From: Bacteroidota bacterium | Lineage (GTDB): Bacteria; Bacteroidota; Bacteroidia; UKL13-3 | Direction: 5' to 3' | Assembly: GCA_040388375.1 (NCBI GenBank) | Contig: JAZKBU010000017.1 | Location: 1 to 42,372, forward strand | DNA: 42,372 nucleotides | Part shown: positions 14,047-22,015 of the stretch, one piece after another | Position numbering within the stretch: position 1 is the first letter of the stretch | Layout: the number at the start of each line of letters is the position of its first letter | The notes under the pieces: model-generated | Told to the model about the DNA's origin: nothing | The model's input: the letters and a program-made list of their open reading frames with translations, nothing else | Database searches by the model: none | Made by a program: the position numbers and the translations under genes

Positions 14047-15675
14047 TTACACTCCAGCTATTATTTGAGAATCATTAACCGCTTCGATCAATGCTTTTAC
14101 CATTTGTTCTTTCACAGATTGAGCGCCCTCAGAAACTGTATTTGTAGCTATTGTAAATTTTTCAATCAGCTTATCAATATTTATTGTTATTACTGTATGT
14201 TTAGGCGCTTTAGCAGTATCTACTCCGGCAGCTCCTTTCATATCTTTTATTGATCCAGCCGCGCTTCCAGTAGAAAATATATCTTTATCATAAAGGGAAT
14301 TTCTTTTCGAACTTATAACATTTAAAACTCTTGTTGCAGCTCTTACTTTTTCCCAGCCTTCTGATTTATCTAAAAGATTAGTTTTCTTTAATATTTCTCT
14401 TGCCTCTTCAACCCCTTTTTTTGCAGCCACAAGTTCAGCATCGACCATAGTTTTTTCATAGTTCAATGCCGTCTCCTGCGCTTGTTTTTTTGATTGGCCC
14501 AATTTCTCATAAGATTGAGCCAATTCTTGCACATATTTTTTCTCATCATCAGCAGCTTTTTTTATGGAATTATTAAGACCGCTTTCATATTCTTCTTTTA
14601 ATCGTTGATAATTCTGAATGAGTAAATATACACTAGCTGCCAAAGCTGCTATAGCCACTATTACAATTCCTATAGGATTAGCTGTCATTGCTATATTTAA
14701 AGCAACTTGTGCAGCTGTCCACCCTTCAGTTACCAATGTATTTGTAACTATTGCAGCTGTACTAAGTCCAGTATACCAAACATTTAATTTTATAACTCCT
14801 TGCCATATTTTATACGTAGCAATTGCGGCAGCTACTGCAATCGCCAATGTTTTAATAACGGTTATATTTTCTTTTATCCATTTAACAACCTCTTTCGCTT
14901 CTTGAATCACTTCTTGCATTCCTCCGATAAACCAATTAATAGATGGCTGTAAATCATTGAAAACAGTAACTGCCAATTGTTCTAGTAAATCTTTTGTATT
15001 AGACCATTGACCGCCTGTTGATTGAGCTAATTCAGAGGTAAGATTTGCAAATTTACCGCCGGCTCCACTCATATTTTCAAATGCCTTTTGAATTTCAGGA
15101 AATCCAACGCGACCATCTTCTATATATTTTTGTAAGGCATTACCAGTTTTACCGGTAACTTTTGCCAATTCTTCATATATTGGAATACCTCGATTTGCAA
15201 ACTGTCGAATGTCTACAGTCATGGCTTTGCCCTGTGTTTTTATTGTTCCATATAAATAAGCAATCTCTCCTATTGGTTGACTTAATCCAGCAGATACATC
15301 TCCTAATTGTTTTAATGTTGGCACAATATTTTTTGCTTCAATTCCGTAGGCTAATAATTGTTTTCCTGCTGTTTGTACTTCGCTTTGTGAAAATGGCGTA
15401 GTAGAAGCGAATTTTACCATTTGAGCAACTAATTTATCAGCTTCCGACTTACTGCCAAGCATTGTTTTTAATGAAATATTTAACCCTTCCATATTAACAC
15501 CGGCATCAAATATCCCTTTTGCCATTGCTGATATCCCAATAGTTGCGCCTATCTTCGCAATAGTGCTTTGCAAAGATGATACTTTACCTTCAAATTTATC
15601 AGTCGCATTACTCGCGTTGTTGATAGCATTTGTAAATAAATCTTTAAGAGAAATTACATATTCTGTTTTTTCCAT
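14047..15675 (-). CDS. Tape measure protein
   Basis: A 542-residue protein that sets tail length. It has an N-terminal coiled coil, then the conserved tape-measure domain (F-A-S-T-T-P-F-S-Q-S-E-V-Q at about 89-101, K-Q-L-L-A-Y-G-I and T-V-D-I-R-Q-F-A-N-R-G-I-P-I-Y-E-E-L). Three hydrophobic segments follow (about 270-352, such as T-L-A-I-A-V-A-A-A-I-A and P-I-G-I-V-I-V-A-I-A-A), then a long charged coiled coil. Using about 1.5 angstrom per residue the tail would be near 80 nm. It follows the frameshifting chaperone and is preceded by a terminator-like hairpin. Confidence 0.9.
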   Translation of the reverse strand: MEKTEYVISLKDLFTNAINNASNATDKFEGKVSSLQSTIAKIGATIGISAMAKGIFDAGVNMEGLNISLKTMLGSKSEADKLVAQMVKFASTTPFSQSEVQTAGKQLLAYGIEAKNIVPTLKQLGDVSAGLSQPIGEIAYLYGTIKTQGKAMTVDIRQFANRGIPIYEELAKVTGKTGNALQKYIEDGRVGFPEIQKAFENMSGAGGKFANLTSELAQSTGGQWSNTKDLLEQLAVTVFNDLQPSINWFIGGMQEVIQEAKEVVKWIKENITVIKTLAIAVAAAIATYKIWQGVIKLNVWYTGLSTAAIVTNTLVTEGWTAAQVALNIAMTANPIGIVIVAIAALAASVYLLIQNYQRLKEEYESGLNNSIKKAADDEKKYVQELAQSYEKLGQSKKQAQETALNYEKTMVDAELVAAKKGVEEAREILKKTNLLDKSEGWEKVRAATRVLNVISSKRNSLYDKDIFSTGSAAGSIKDMKGAAGVDTAKAPKHTVITINIDKLIEKFTIATNTVSEGAQSVKEQMVKALIEAVNDSQIIAGV

Positions 15676-15690
15676 TTTGTTAAATTAAAA

Positions 15691-15711
15691 AAGCGAGTTT
15701 TATGCTCGCTT
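15691..15711 (-). terminator. Intrinsic terminator between chaperone and tape measure
   Basis: Perfect 7-bp stem AAGCGAG/CTCGCTT (15691-15697 and 15705-15711) with a 7-base loop. On the minus strand it is followed by TTTTTTAATT. It lies three bases past the end of the frameshifted chaperone frame and 16 bases before the tape measure ATG. It is probably a partial terminator that lowers tape-measure expression relative to the tube. Confidence 0.7.
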
Positions 15712-15713
15712 AA

Positions 15714-15893
15714 TTATTCAAATTTCATTTGTCCAGTTGTTGTTAAAACATATTTTAATTCGCCCCATAGTTTAAATAATTTATCTTCATCCATTTCTTC
15801 CGGGTCTTCATGGTAATAGAATCTAATGAATGAATTTATTTTTTTAAACTCGCTGGAATCAACTGTTATTTTATGCTTATCTATTTTTTTTTT
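15714..15893 (-). CDS. Frameshift extension of tail assembly chaperone (-1 frame)
   Basis: The chaperone frame ends CTA-AAA-AAA-AAA-TAG. The ten A residues (minus strand, 15893-15884) are a classic slip site. Moving back one base just before the stop opens a 56-codon frame reading I-D-K-H-K-I-T-V-D-S-S-E-F-K-K and ending G-Q-M-K-F-E at 15714-15716. It has no suitable ATG of its own, its composition is protein-like (H-E-D-P-E-E-M-D-E-D-K-L, L-W-G-E-L-K-Y), and it fills the gap before the tape measure gene. This matches lambda G/GT and Mu-like arrangements, where the fused long form binds the tape measure during tail assembly. Confidence 0.85.
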   Translation of the reverse strand, partial: KKKIDKHKITVDSSEFKKINSFIRFYYHEDPEEMDEDKLFKLWGELKYVLTTTGQMKFE

Positions 15894-16285
15894 AGTGTAT
15901 TCAATAATAATTTAACATGCCCGGCTGCATCAATACAACCACCAAGAAATACATCATCATATTTTGAATCTAAAGACGAAAACGCTTCGTGACTTTCGTC
16001 TTTAAGTAAAGACGTTGCAAGTATGATCTCTCCAGCTAACGTTATACTTTCTTTTGAAGACATAATATCGAATGCTTCCATTTTTGCGGCTCTTGTCGGC
16101 TCTGAAATATAGCCAATGAATATATCCTTAGTAGATGGCCGTACAAAAAAAAGAGGGTAAACATTTTTTTTATGTAACGCCGAAAGATCAACAGCTTTTT
16201 TTTCTGCTAATTCTCGCGCTTCTATTATAGATTTTGTAAAAGCGATATCTTCATCTAACAATGGGTTTGCTATCTTTTTTTTCAT
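15881..16285 (-). CDS. Tail assembly chaperone, short form
   Basis: A 134-residue helical protein between tail tube and tape measure, the usual place of the tail assembly chaperone. It has charged helices at the N-terminus (E-D-I-A-F-T-K-S-I-I-E-A-R-E-L-A-E-K-K), a central beta-like P-L-F-F-V-R-P-S-T-K-D-I-F-I-G-Y-I, and a C-terminal L-G-G-C-I-D-A-A-G-H-V-K-L-L. The last codons are a slippery A10 run, so a fraction of ribosomes should make a fusion of about 190 residues with the -1 extension. It starts four bases after the tube gene. Confidence 0.8.
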   Translation of the reverse strand: MKKKIANPLLDEDIAFTKSIIEARELAEKKAVDLSALHKKNVYPLFFVRPSTKDIFIGYISEPTRAAKMEAFDIMSSKESITLAGEIILATSLLKDESHEAFSSLDSKYDDVFLGGCIDAAGHVKLLLNTLKKK

Positions 16286-16288
16286 ATT

Positions 16289-16702
16289 TTATAAATGTTG
16301 AATACCGGCTATTATAATAGGTACAGTTATTTTTATAGAAGTATCTCCTTCGCTTACATCAAATGCATCCTCAAGAAATTCACACGATTGTAATATATCA
16401 GTTTGGGCCGTTACTCTGGATCCTCCAAATACAATTGGAATATCAAATGCCGGGATATCTAAAGGATCTTTTGTTGGAGACACATTAATAATACGTTGCC
16501 ATTCATCTCGATAAAGTTCGATAGATGCTTCATATTCTGAACGACCAATTCCTCTAGATACAGGCTCTCCACCAGCTCCATAATTATTTGTTTTTTCCTT
16601 TTTTTTCTTGTATGAAATTTTTGTAATTCCTTTTACCGGAACCCCAAATAAAACAAGAGTTATATTAACCCACGCATAATTAATACCATTAACTAAAGCC
16701 AT
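16289..16702 (-). CDS. Tail tube protein
   Basis: A 137-residue protein that fits a contractile-tail inner tube subunit. It is beta-rich, with a G-V-P-V-K-G-I-T-K-I-S-Y-K-K-K-K-E strand pair, N-N-Y-G-A-G-G-E-P-V-S-R-G-I-G loop, Y-E-A-S-I-E-L-Y-R-D-E-W strand and D-I-L-Q-S-C-E-F-L later, all common in Mu-like and Bacteroidota tube proteins. It lies directly between sheath and chaperone genes, which is the canonical order. Confidence 0.8.
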   Translation of the reverse strand: MALVNGINYAWVNITLVLFGVPVKGITKISYKKKKEKTNNYGAGGEPVSRGIGRSEYEASIELYRDEWQRIINVSPTKDPLDIPAFDIPIVFGGSRVTAQTDILQSCEFLEDAFDVSEGDTSIKITVPIIIAGIQHL

Positions 16703-16708
16703 TTTTTA

Positions 16709-18232
16709 TTATATTGAAAGTGAATAACCAATATTTATAACGATATTACGCGCAACTCCCACAGGTACAAGTGTAACAGTAATAACTAATTGCGAACTTG
16801 TTAATACATTCTGAACTGGATTTACAGTTACACTTTTAGCTGATAACTCTCCATCTCTTACCATTTGATCTAATGCAGCGTTACCTGACATTTGAAAATA
16901 TGCAACCGATGTATCTTTTAATGTTCCGTCTGTATTTACAGTCAATGGAGCATTTAGATCGGGTAAATAATTTGTATACAATAAACGAATAGCTTTGTCG
17001 ATAGTTCTATTGTTTTCTATGTATGCGTAATCCGATGTTTGAATTATACAATCATGAGAATCATTTAAAAAAGTACCTTCATACCCAACTTTTTTAATTG
17101 AAAATACATAACGATAACTATTCAATGTTGTTAATAAAGAAGTTGAACATGCTGAGAATAAAATTCCATTAGCAAAAGCAGGAACATTGTTTTCAGTGCC
17201 ATTTGAAATGTTGAATTTAGAAATCCATGCGATATCCTCATTAACAGCAGCTAAAGCTTCACAACCCAATACGGCCCCTCCATTAGTTATAGATTTTCCA
17301 CATGCTTTAAATAAAGCATACCCTAAATTATCTCCATCCTGTCCAATAACAAGAGTTATATTTTTAGAATTTAAAGTAGATAAATTAGCAAGAGTCGATA
17401 ATGTTGCTGAAGCATAATCAAAAGCAATTAAAACACTAGATAGTGGTTTATGTGCTACAAATAAAGAAGTACAAACAGCTTGAGCAGCTTGAACCTTTCC
17501 GCTTGTATAAGTAGTGCCATCAGCATAAACAAATGCTTGACGTATTTCCCCATTTGCAAAATTTTGAATTGTGGTAAGATCGGTAAAGTCATAAGTAGAA
17601 GGTACTGCGTACATTCCAACATACAAAACACCTTTTGGTTGTATTCTGAAAAATTCAGAAATATGATAATGCCATGGTGCTTGTAAAGAAGCAACACCGG
17701 CAATCATTGGAGATGCACCAAATTGTACTATAGTACCAGCTATTGTTCCTACTATTGTAGCAACTACTGGAGTGCCTGAATTTAAGAATAAACCAAGTCC
17801 GGGACGTGCTGTTATTGTAACAGCTCCAGCGGTATTTGCAGCTGTATAACCATGCGTTAATGTATTAGCATTTATAAACAACACTAATGCATCAGCGAAT
17901 AATGTAACAGTTGTGTAAGCTGCCGTTTTAAGGAACACGCCTAACGAAATATTTGATGAAGGTTCTACTATTACTAATTCTAAAGTATCTCCATCAGCTC
18001 CAACGTTTGTAACAGTATATTTTGCAGTTGCTTTCGTTTCGTCTGCATAAGTATCTAAAATACCTAAAGATTCAGCATCTTCAACTGAAAATATTTTCTT
18101 TATTCTATCGGTGCTAGAAAATCCACTTGGCAATGTTCCTGTATAGAATAACATTGTAGAAATAAAATCAGAACCCGGCAACGGGCGGCCCAAACCACCT
18201 TGACCTAAATTAAAATTAACATCGTTAAGCAT
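16709..18232 (-). CDS. Contractile tail sheath protein (DUF2586-like)
   Basis: A 507-residue sheath subunit; its presence makes the phage myovirus-like. The N-terminus has G-Q-G-G-L-G-R-P-L-P-G and D-R-I-K-K-I-F-S-V-E-D-A-E-S-L-G-I, signature features of the Bacteroidota DUF2586 sheaths. A variable Ala/Thr-rich insertion (about 60-165) is followed by the conserved C-terminal domain with Y-A-Y-I-E-N-N-R-T-I-D-K-A-I-R-L-L, matching the N-R-T-x-D-K-A pattern of sheath cores. It overlaps the small gene before it by eight bases and is followed by the tube gene. Confidence 0.9.
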   Translation of the reverse strand: MLNDVNFNLGQGGLGRPLPGSDFISTMLFYTGTLPSGFSSTDRIKKIFSVEDAESLGILDTYADETKATAKYTVTNVGADGDTLELVIVEPSSNISLGVFLKTAAYTTVTLFADALVLFINANTLTHGYTAANTAGAVTITARPGLGLFLNSGTPVVATIVGTIAGTIVQFGASPMIAGVASLQAPWHYHISEFFRIQPKGVLYVGMYAVPSTYDFTDLTTIQNFANGEIRQAFVYADGTTYTSGKVQAAQAVCTSLFVAHKPLSSVLIAFDYASATLSTLANLSTLNSKNITLVIGQDGDNLGYALFKACGKSITNGGAVLGCEALAAVNEDIAWISKFNISNGTENNVPAFANGILFSACSTSLLTTLNSYRYVFSIKKVGYEGTFLNDSHDCIIQTSDYAYIENNRTIDKAIRLLYTNYLPDLNAPLTVNTDGTLKDTSVAYFQMSGNAALDQMVRDGELSAKSVTVNPVQNVLTSSQLVITVTLVPVGVARNIVINIGYSLSI

Positions 18233-18428
18233 TTTTATTTGGTTTTTTTACTTCAACCTTTTCAGGTTTTATATGAAAAAATTCTAAATTATTTTCTTTT
18301 GCATGCGCTTCTATCTTTTTAACGTCAGCATCATAAAAAATACTTCCATCGCTAGTTGCATGAATGTTGCTATACTTATAGCTATTCTTATTTTTACGAA
18401 CTAACGATTTAGCTTCATCGAAGTTCAT
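18225..18428 (-). CDS. Small 67-residue protein before sheath
   Basis: Unrecognised protein, F-D-E-A-K-S-L-V-R-K-N-K at the N-terminus, a central Y-S-N-I-H-A-T-S-D-G-S-I-F-Y-D-A-D strand region and a Lys/Pro-rich tail (P-E-K-V-E-V-K-K-P-N-K). It resembles its upstream neighbour in layout (a short folded part, then a charged tail), so the two may be relatives. The ATG shares a base with the stop of that neighbour (TAATG). Position between capsid and sheath suggests a head-tail or decoration role. Confidence 0.6.
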   Translation of the reverse strand: MNFDEAKSLVRKNKNSYKYSNIHATSDGSIFYDADVKKIEAHAKENNLEFFHIKPEKVEVKKPNKNA

Positions 18429-18616
18429 TATTTTTTAGCTTTAGGCTCTTTTACTTTAGGCTCTTTTACTTCTTCTTCGTCTCCTAAAACTTGTTCTCTT
18501 GTGTGTTCCTCAAAACCTTTAGTTTCATGGAACAACCATTCTCCATTTTCATTAATAAAAACAGATTTAGCTTTATTTTTTTTCATGGTCGAAACCATAG
18601 CTTTATTATATTCCAT
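18428..18616 (-). CDS. Small 62-residue protein with charged repeat tail
   Basis: Unrecognised protein with a short folded part (K-S-V-F-I-N-E-N-G-E-W-L-F-H-E-T-K-G-F) and an acidic then Lys/Pro tail, E-P-K-V-K-E-P-K-A-K-K. The tail comes from a 15-bp tandem duplication at 18441-18470. G-E-W-L-F in this protein and G-S-I-F-Y in the next occupy equivalent positions, hinting at duplication of one ancestral gene. It lies between the exported 316-residue protein and the sheath. Function unknown. Confidence 0.55.
   Translation of the reverse strand: MEYNKAMVSTMKKNKAKSVFINENGEWLFHETKGFEEHTREQVLGDEEEVKEPKVKEPKAKK
18441..18470. repeat. 15-bp tandem duplication inside a gene
   Basis: TTTAGGCTCTTTTAC occurs twice in direct tandem (18441-18455, 18456-18470). 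In the minus-strand gene it encodes V-K-E-P-K twice. Being a multiple of three it changes tail length without a frameshift, so it may vary between relatives. Confidence 0.85.
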
Positions 18617-18636
18617 TGTATTTATAAATTAATGGT

Positions 18637-19587
18637 TTAATTAATACGTGTTAATGTCGCAGCCGTTGCACTGATAAAAGTCAATCTAAAAACTGCTACG
18701 CCTATTGTAGCACTATTAGCTAATGTTAATGTATTTGTAGAAGGGAATCCTGATGCAACAATATTTGTCCCTACAACTACTGTAGCTGTACCACCGCTTG
18801 CCGCATTTAACAAAACGAAATCGAAAGTTGTTCCGGCCCCAGCCCCCAGTTGAGTTCCCATTTGTGTTGCCGTTGGCAATGTTAATGTAACAGTTCCAGA
18901 TGCAACAGTCAAAACGCCGCCGGCTAATTCAGAAGCCGTTACCGTTGCACTTGCTGTATATGATGTTGCTGTTCTTGTTATTACCGGAGCAACGTATGAT
19001 GTTGCTCTTATAGTTCCAGTTATAGATATCCCTGTAGTTGCAAAATCAACAACTTTAGATCCTCCAATAGAAGCGCCGTAATTGTTCGCTCCTATTCTAT
19101 AAAAACCATTATCAGTATCAGAAGAAAAACCAATTGAAGGGGATCCAACCGATCCATTTCCGGCTAAACCTGTTGTCATATCTTGACCGGATAACCTAGC
19201 CCATTTAACACCATCAAAAACGAATGTTAAAAAGTGTGTAGTGCTTGCAAGTACGGTGTCATTTTGAGCAGAAAAACCAGTTGCTAATGATACTATTCTA
19301 TTTGTACCATCAGCGGTAAAAATAAGGTTCAATTTATCTGAAACGTGCGAATTTGTTACGTCTGCATTAAATGATAATGCACCGGTAAGAGTACCCATTT
19401 TAACAGTTGTTTCGTATTTTGTAGCAGTAATTGTATAACTTGCTGCATAAGATGGTGCTACATATCCATAAGTTAATACACGCCCGGTATTATCTTTGTT
19501 TGGAGTTGTGCCAAATCGAGGAGTTATAAATTGCGCAGATACTGTGATAGAAAGTCCGATAAGCGCTAAAGAGAATATTTTTTTCAT
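18637..19587 (-). CDS. Exported Thr/Ala-rich protein between capsid and sheath
   Basis: A 316-residue protein with a signal peptide (M-K-K-I-F-S-L-A-L-I-G-L-S-I-T-V-S-A-Q). The mature part is beta-rich and low in charge. It contains L-T-G-A-L-S-F-N-A-D-V, a D-T-D-N-G-F-Y-R-I-G-A-N segment like those in phage fibre and tail-spike linkers, and Thr/Ala/Ser repeats toward the C-terminus. Next to the capsid gene it would be expected to be a decoration or head fibre protein, but the export signal argues for a cell-surface or envelope stage. Function not recognised. Confidence 0.6.
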   Translation of the reverse strand: MKKIFSLALIGLSITVSAQFITPRFGTTPNKDNTGRVLTYGYVAPSYAASYTITATKYETTVKMGTLTGALSFNADVTNSHVSDKLNLIFTADGTNRIVSLATGFSAQNDTVLASTTHFLTFVFDGVKWARLSGQDMTTGLAGNGSVGSPSIGFSSDTDNGFYRIGANNYGASIGGSKVVDFATTGISITGTIRATSYVAPVITRTATSYTASATVTASELAGGVLTVASGTVTLTLPTATQMGTQLGAGAGTTFDFVLLNAASGGTATVVVGTNIVASGFPSTNTLTLANSATIGVAVFRLTFISATAATLTRIN

Positions 19588-19618
19588 TTTGTTTTTTTTG
19601 TTTAATAGTTAAAATATA

Positions 19619-19636
19619 GGGAGTTTTTACGCTCCC
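19619..19636 (-). terminator. Small hairpin after the capsid gene
   Basis: GGGAG (19619-19623) and CTCCC (19632-19636) pair across 8 bases. On the minus strand it is followed by TATATTTTAA, a weak U-rich tract. It lies six bases past the capsid stop, so it may end part of the capsid message or protect its 3' end. Either role would raise capsid mRNA over the genes below. Confidence 0.5.
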
Positions 19637-19641
19637 TTTTA

Positions 19642-20769
19642 TTATGCTTTATAAAGAACAACTTCGTTACCCCAGCCAATTTGAACATCAGCTTTAACTA
19701 ACATTTTGATGAAGAACAATTCAGAATTTGCTTGCAATCTTGAAAGTTGTAAACCTTCGTCGGCAATGCTATTCATACCTACCCATAGATTTGATTCAGG
19801 AGATGCCATACCTTTAGCAATCATATAACAATCATTAGGGAAATCAGCTATTTTGCAAACTCTTTTCCCTTTGAAAGTGTCTTTACCCATTTGAGTAATG
19901 TCGATTCCTTTATACGTTTGATTTACTTGAGATTGATCGTACAAGTCGTAAGTTGCGTAAGAAACGAATATTTTCATATTTGGATCATAACGTAAAGCTT
20001 CAGGTATTGCATCGTAACCTCTTAACAATTCTGCTTGGATATTTGCAACGGTTAAAGTAATAGGAGAACTAACATCTATTACATCAGCGTCAGCTGTTGC
20101 ATTTTTTAAGAAACCATTCCAATATTTATAAATATTAGTAAGTGTCATGTCGTTATTCCAAAGTGCTTTATTGAAATACTTCATGTAACGTTTCATAACT
20201 TCTTGTACAACTACAGATTCAGCTGTTGCCGGTAATGCACGATCTAACAATGTTGGGCTTAATTGTGTTGCAAACCAATGATCCTCAAAATCTCTTGGAT
20301 TAAATTCGGTATAAATCATAAAATCTTGTGGATCCAAAACTTTACCATCAACAGTAAATGAACCTTTACTTGTTGGAGTTGCTGCGCGATCTTGAATAAA
20401 ATCTTCATAATTCGCGTCAAAACGTGGAATTGTGAATTTCTTTTTAATCCCGTCTTTAATATAAACGTGTCCTCCATTTACTGTGTCAGCTCCTGTAATT
20501 GCTTTTATTAAGAATTGAGACGCAACCTCTCCGGCATAAGTAGTATCATTAATAACAAAACCATCATCAAACGCATAGTTACCATATTCAGATTTAATTC
20601 CGGCCAAGCCTTTTAAAAATCCTAAAAAAAGCAATGAAGTAGCAACTTCAAGTGTAATATTTACTTGATGCCCAGCTACAAATGTGGCAATTGCTGACAT
20701 TGAAATTGAAACAATTGCAATCATAACAATTGAAACAAACATTCTTAAAAATTTATTAGTTGTTTTCAT
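19642..20769 (-). CDS. Major capsid protein with hydrophobic N-terminus
   Basis: A 375-residue capsid protein by context (after protease-scaffold, before sheath) and by features: I-K-D-G-I-K-K-K-F-T-I-P-R-F-D-A-N-Y-E-D, F-T-V-D-G-K-V-L-D-P-Q-D-F-M, F-N-P-R-D-F-E-D-H-W, and a final V-Q-I-G-W-G-N-E-V-V strand, all of which recur in Bacteroidota Mu-like capsids. Residues about 9-56 contain two hydrophobic stretches (M-F-V-S-I-V-M-I-A-I-V-S-I-S-M and T-S-L-L-F-L-G-F-L), which look like membrane segments. They may be removed by the adjacent ClpP-like protease. Later in-frame Met residues (10, 17, 24) are possible starts. Confidence 0.85.
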   Translation of the reverse strand: MKTTNKFLRMFVSIVMIAIVSISMSAIATFVAGHQVNITLEVATSLLFLGFLKGLAGIKSEYGNYAFDDGFVINDTTYAGEVASQFLIKAITGADTVNGGHVYIKDGIKKKFTIPRFDANYEDFIQDRAATPTSKGSFTVDGKVLDPQDFMIYTEFNPRDFEDHWFATQLSPTLLDRALPATAESVVVQEVMKRYMKYFNKALWNNDMTLTNIYKYWNGFLKNATADADVIDVSSPITLTVANIQAELLRGYDAIPEALRYDPNMKIFVSYATYDLYDQSQVNQTYKGIDITQMGKDTFKGKRVCKIADFPNDCYMIAKGMASPESNLWVGMNSIADEGLQLSRLQANSELFFIKMLVKADVQIGWGNEVVLYKA

Positions 20770-20796
20770 TTATTTTTATTTTTGGATTTTTTTTAT

Positions 20797-21927
20797 TTAT
20801 TTACCTTCTGATTTATTTTGAATCCCAATCATAACAGCTCCCATTGTATATCTTGGAACTGGAGCGCCAGTATCATCTTTGTTGACTATGTTTGCACCTT
20901 TTTTATTTAAAGGCATTGAATCAATTAATTCTTTTGTGCCTTCAAAATCTTTAATTGCTTGCGCTTTTATTTTTAATATAGTTGCAGCATCGTTTTTTAT
21001 TTTACCAACTTTTGCGGCGTTTTCAACAAGTAAAGTTGCGGCGTTTTCAAGTGCTGTCACTTTCTCTGCATCTTCTGTTTCTTTCAATTCAGCAGCTTTG
21101 TTTTCCAAATCGGTAACTTTATTTTGAACTTCTACTAAATTTGTATTAGCAGTTTCAAGTTCTTTTTTTAATTTTTCTTTTTCAAGTTCAGCAGTTGTTG
21201 CACGGTTTTCTATAGCATCAATTGCTGCAACCATAACATCTTCTGTGGAGTTTTCGTTAATTTTCAATTTGTTATATACTTTTTTCATCGTATTTTGAAT
21301 TGGTGGATTTGTATTTAAAGAATTAAAATAATTTGCGTATTGTTTCCATGTTGCTTTTGGATCGGTAGATATCGCTCTTGGTTTATTCATGTCGCTGCTA
21401 TGTTCAATAACATCACAAAAACCATTTTTAACACAAGCATCAGCATCCATCCATGTTGTATTGTTCATAAAATCGGATATACTTTCCTCTGTTGCTGTAG
21501 GATTTTTACGTCCTAACATTTTTACAAGTGAATTTTTAAACGATTCTAATTCAGGAGTTGATCCAGTTGCTCCAGGACTAAATGGGTTATGCATCATTAA
21601 AAGAGCGTAATCACTCATATATCTTGTTCTTCCAGCTTGAAACACTACACCAGCTGAACTTGCTGCCACACCTGTATTGAATGTATCGACTTTAGTTTTA
21701 GTAGCTAAAATGGCATTGTACATCTGCATTGCATCAACTACATTACCACCGGGAGAACATATAAAAACCTTAATCCTTTTTTTACCTAAAGTATCTAAAT
21801 ACATTAATTCTTCTTGAAACTGAGGCCCCATAATTCCGTCGCCATCTTCTTCATCATGTCCGATATGCTTATTTACAAGCATTACAGGTTCATCGGTATC
21901 TACATATTGGGTATATTTTAATTTCAT
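20797..21927 (-). CDS. ClpP-like prohead protease fused to scaffold
   Basis: A 376-residue two-part protein. Residues 1-200 are a ClpP/S14-like serine protease with the likely triad S90 (G-V-A-A-S-S-A-G), H113 (L-M-M-H-N-P) and D161 (W-M-D-A-D). Residues about 214-376 form a Lys/Glu-rich coiled coil and tail, the layout of a scaffolding protein. M214, at 21288, begins M-K-K-V-Y-N-K-L-K and could be an internal start making free scaffold, as in Mu and lambda-type nested genes. The enzyme would trim scaffold and capsid during head maturation. It is divergent from the plus-strand operon at 22065. Confidence 0.85.
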   Translation of the reverse strand: MKLKYTQYVDTDEPVMLVNKHIGHDEEDGDGIMGPQFQEELMYLDTLGKKRIKVFICSPGGNVVDAMQMYNAILATKTKVDTFNTGVAASSAGVVFQAGRTRYMSDYALLMMHNPFSPGATGSTPELESFKNSLVKMLGRKNPTATEESISDFMNNTTWMDADACVKNGFCDVIEHSSDMNKPRAISTDPKATWKQYANYFNSLNTNPPIQNTMKKVYNKLKINENSTEDVMVAAIDAIENRATTAELEKEKLKKELETANTNLVEVQNKVTDLENKAAELKETEDAEKVTALENAATLLVENAAKVGKIKNDAATILKIKAQAIKDFEGTKELIDSMPLNKKGANIVNKDDTGAPVPRYTMGAVMIGIQNKSEGK

Positions 21928-21965
21928 TAATACAAATGTAAATTCAAAAAAATAATATCATCGTA

Positions 21966-21987
21966 TTTGGGGCCAATTTGGGGCCAA
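21966..21987. repeat. Tandem 11-bp repeat in divergent promoter region
   Basis: TTTGGGGCCAA occurs twice in exact tandem (21966-21976, 21977-21987), one helical turn apart, in the gap between the divergent protease-scaffold and plus-strand operons. This looks like an operator for a protein bound on one face of the helix. The 10-base core TTGGGGCCAA is also at 11263, 29215 and 30374, always on the plus strand. Confidence 0.55.
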
Positions 21988-22015
21988 CAACTTTGTTTAA
22001 AACTTTTATTCTACC

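Noticed and set aside
21928-21965. Promoter for the protease-scaffold gene from TACATTTG near 21935
   Set aside because: The box matches, but there is no TTG 19 bases upstream and it lies only five bases from the ATG, which would leave almost no leader.
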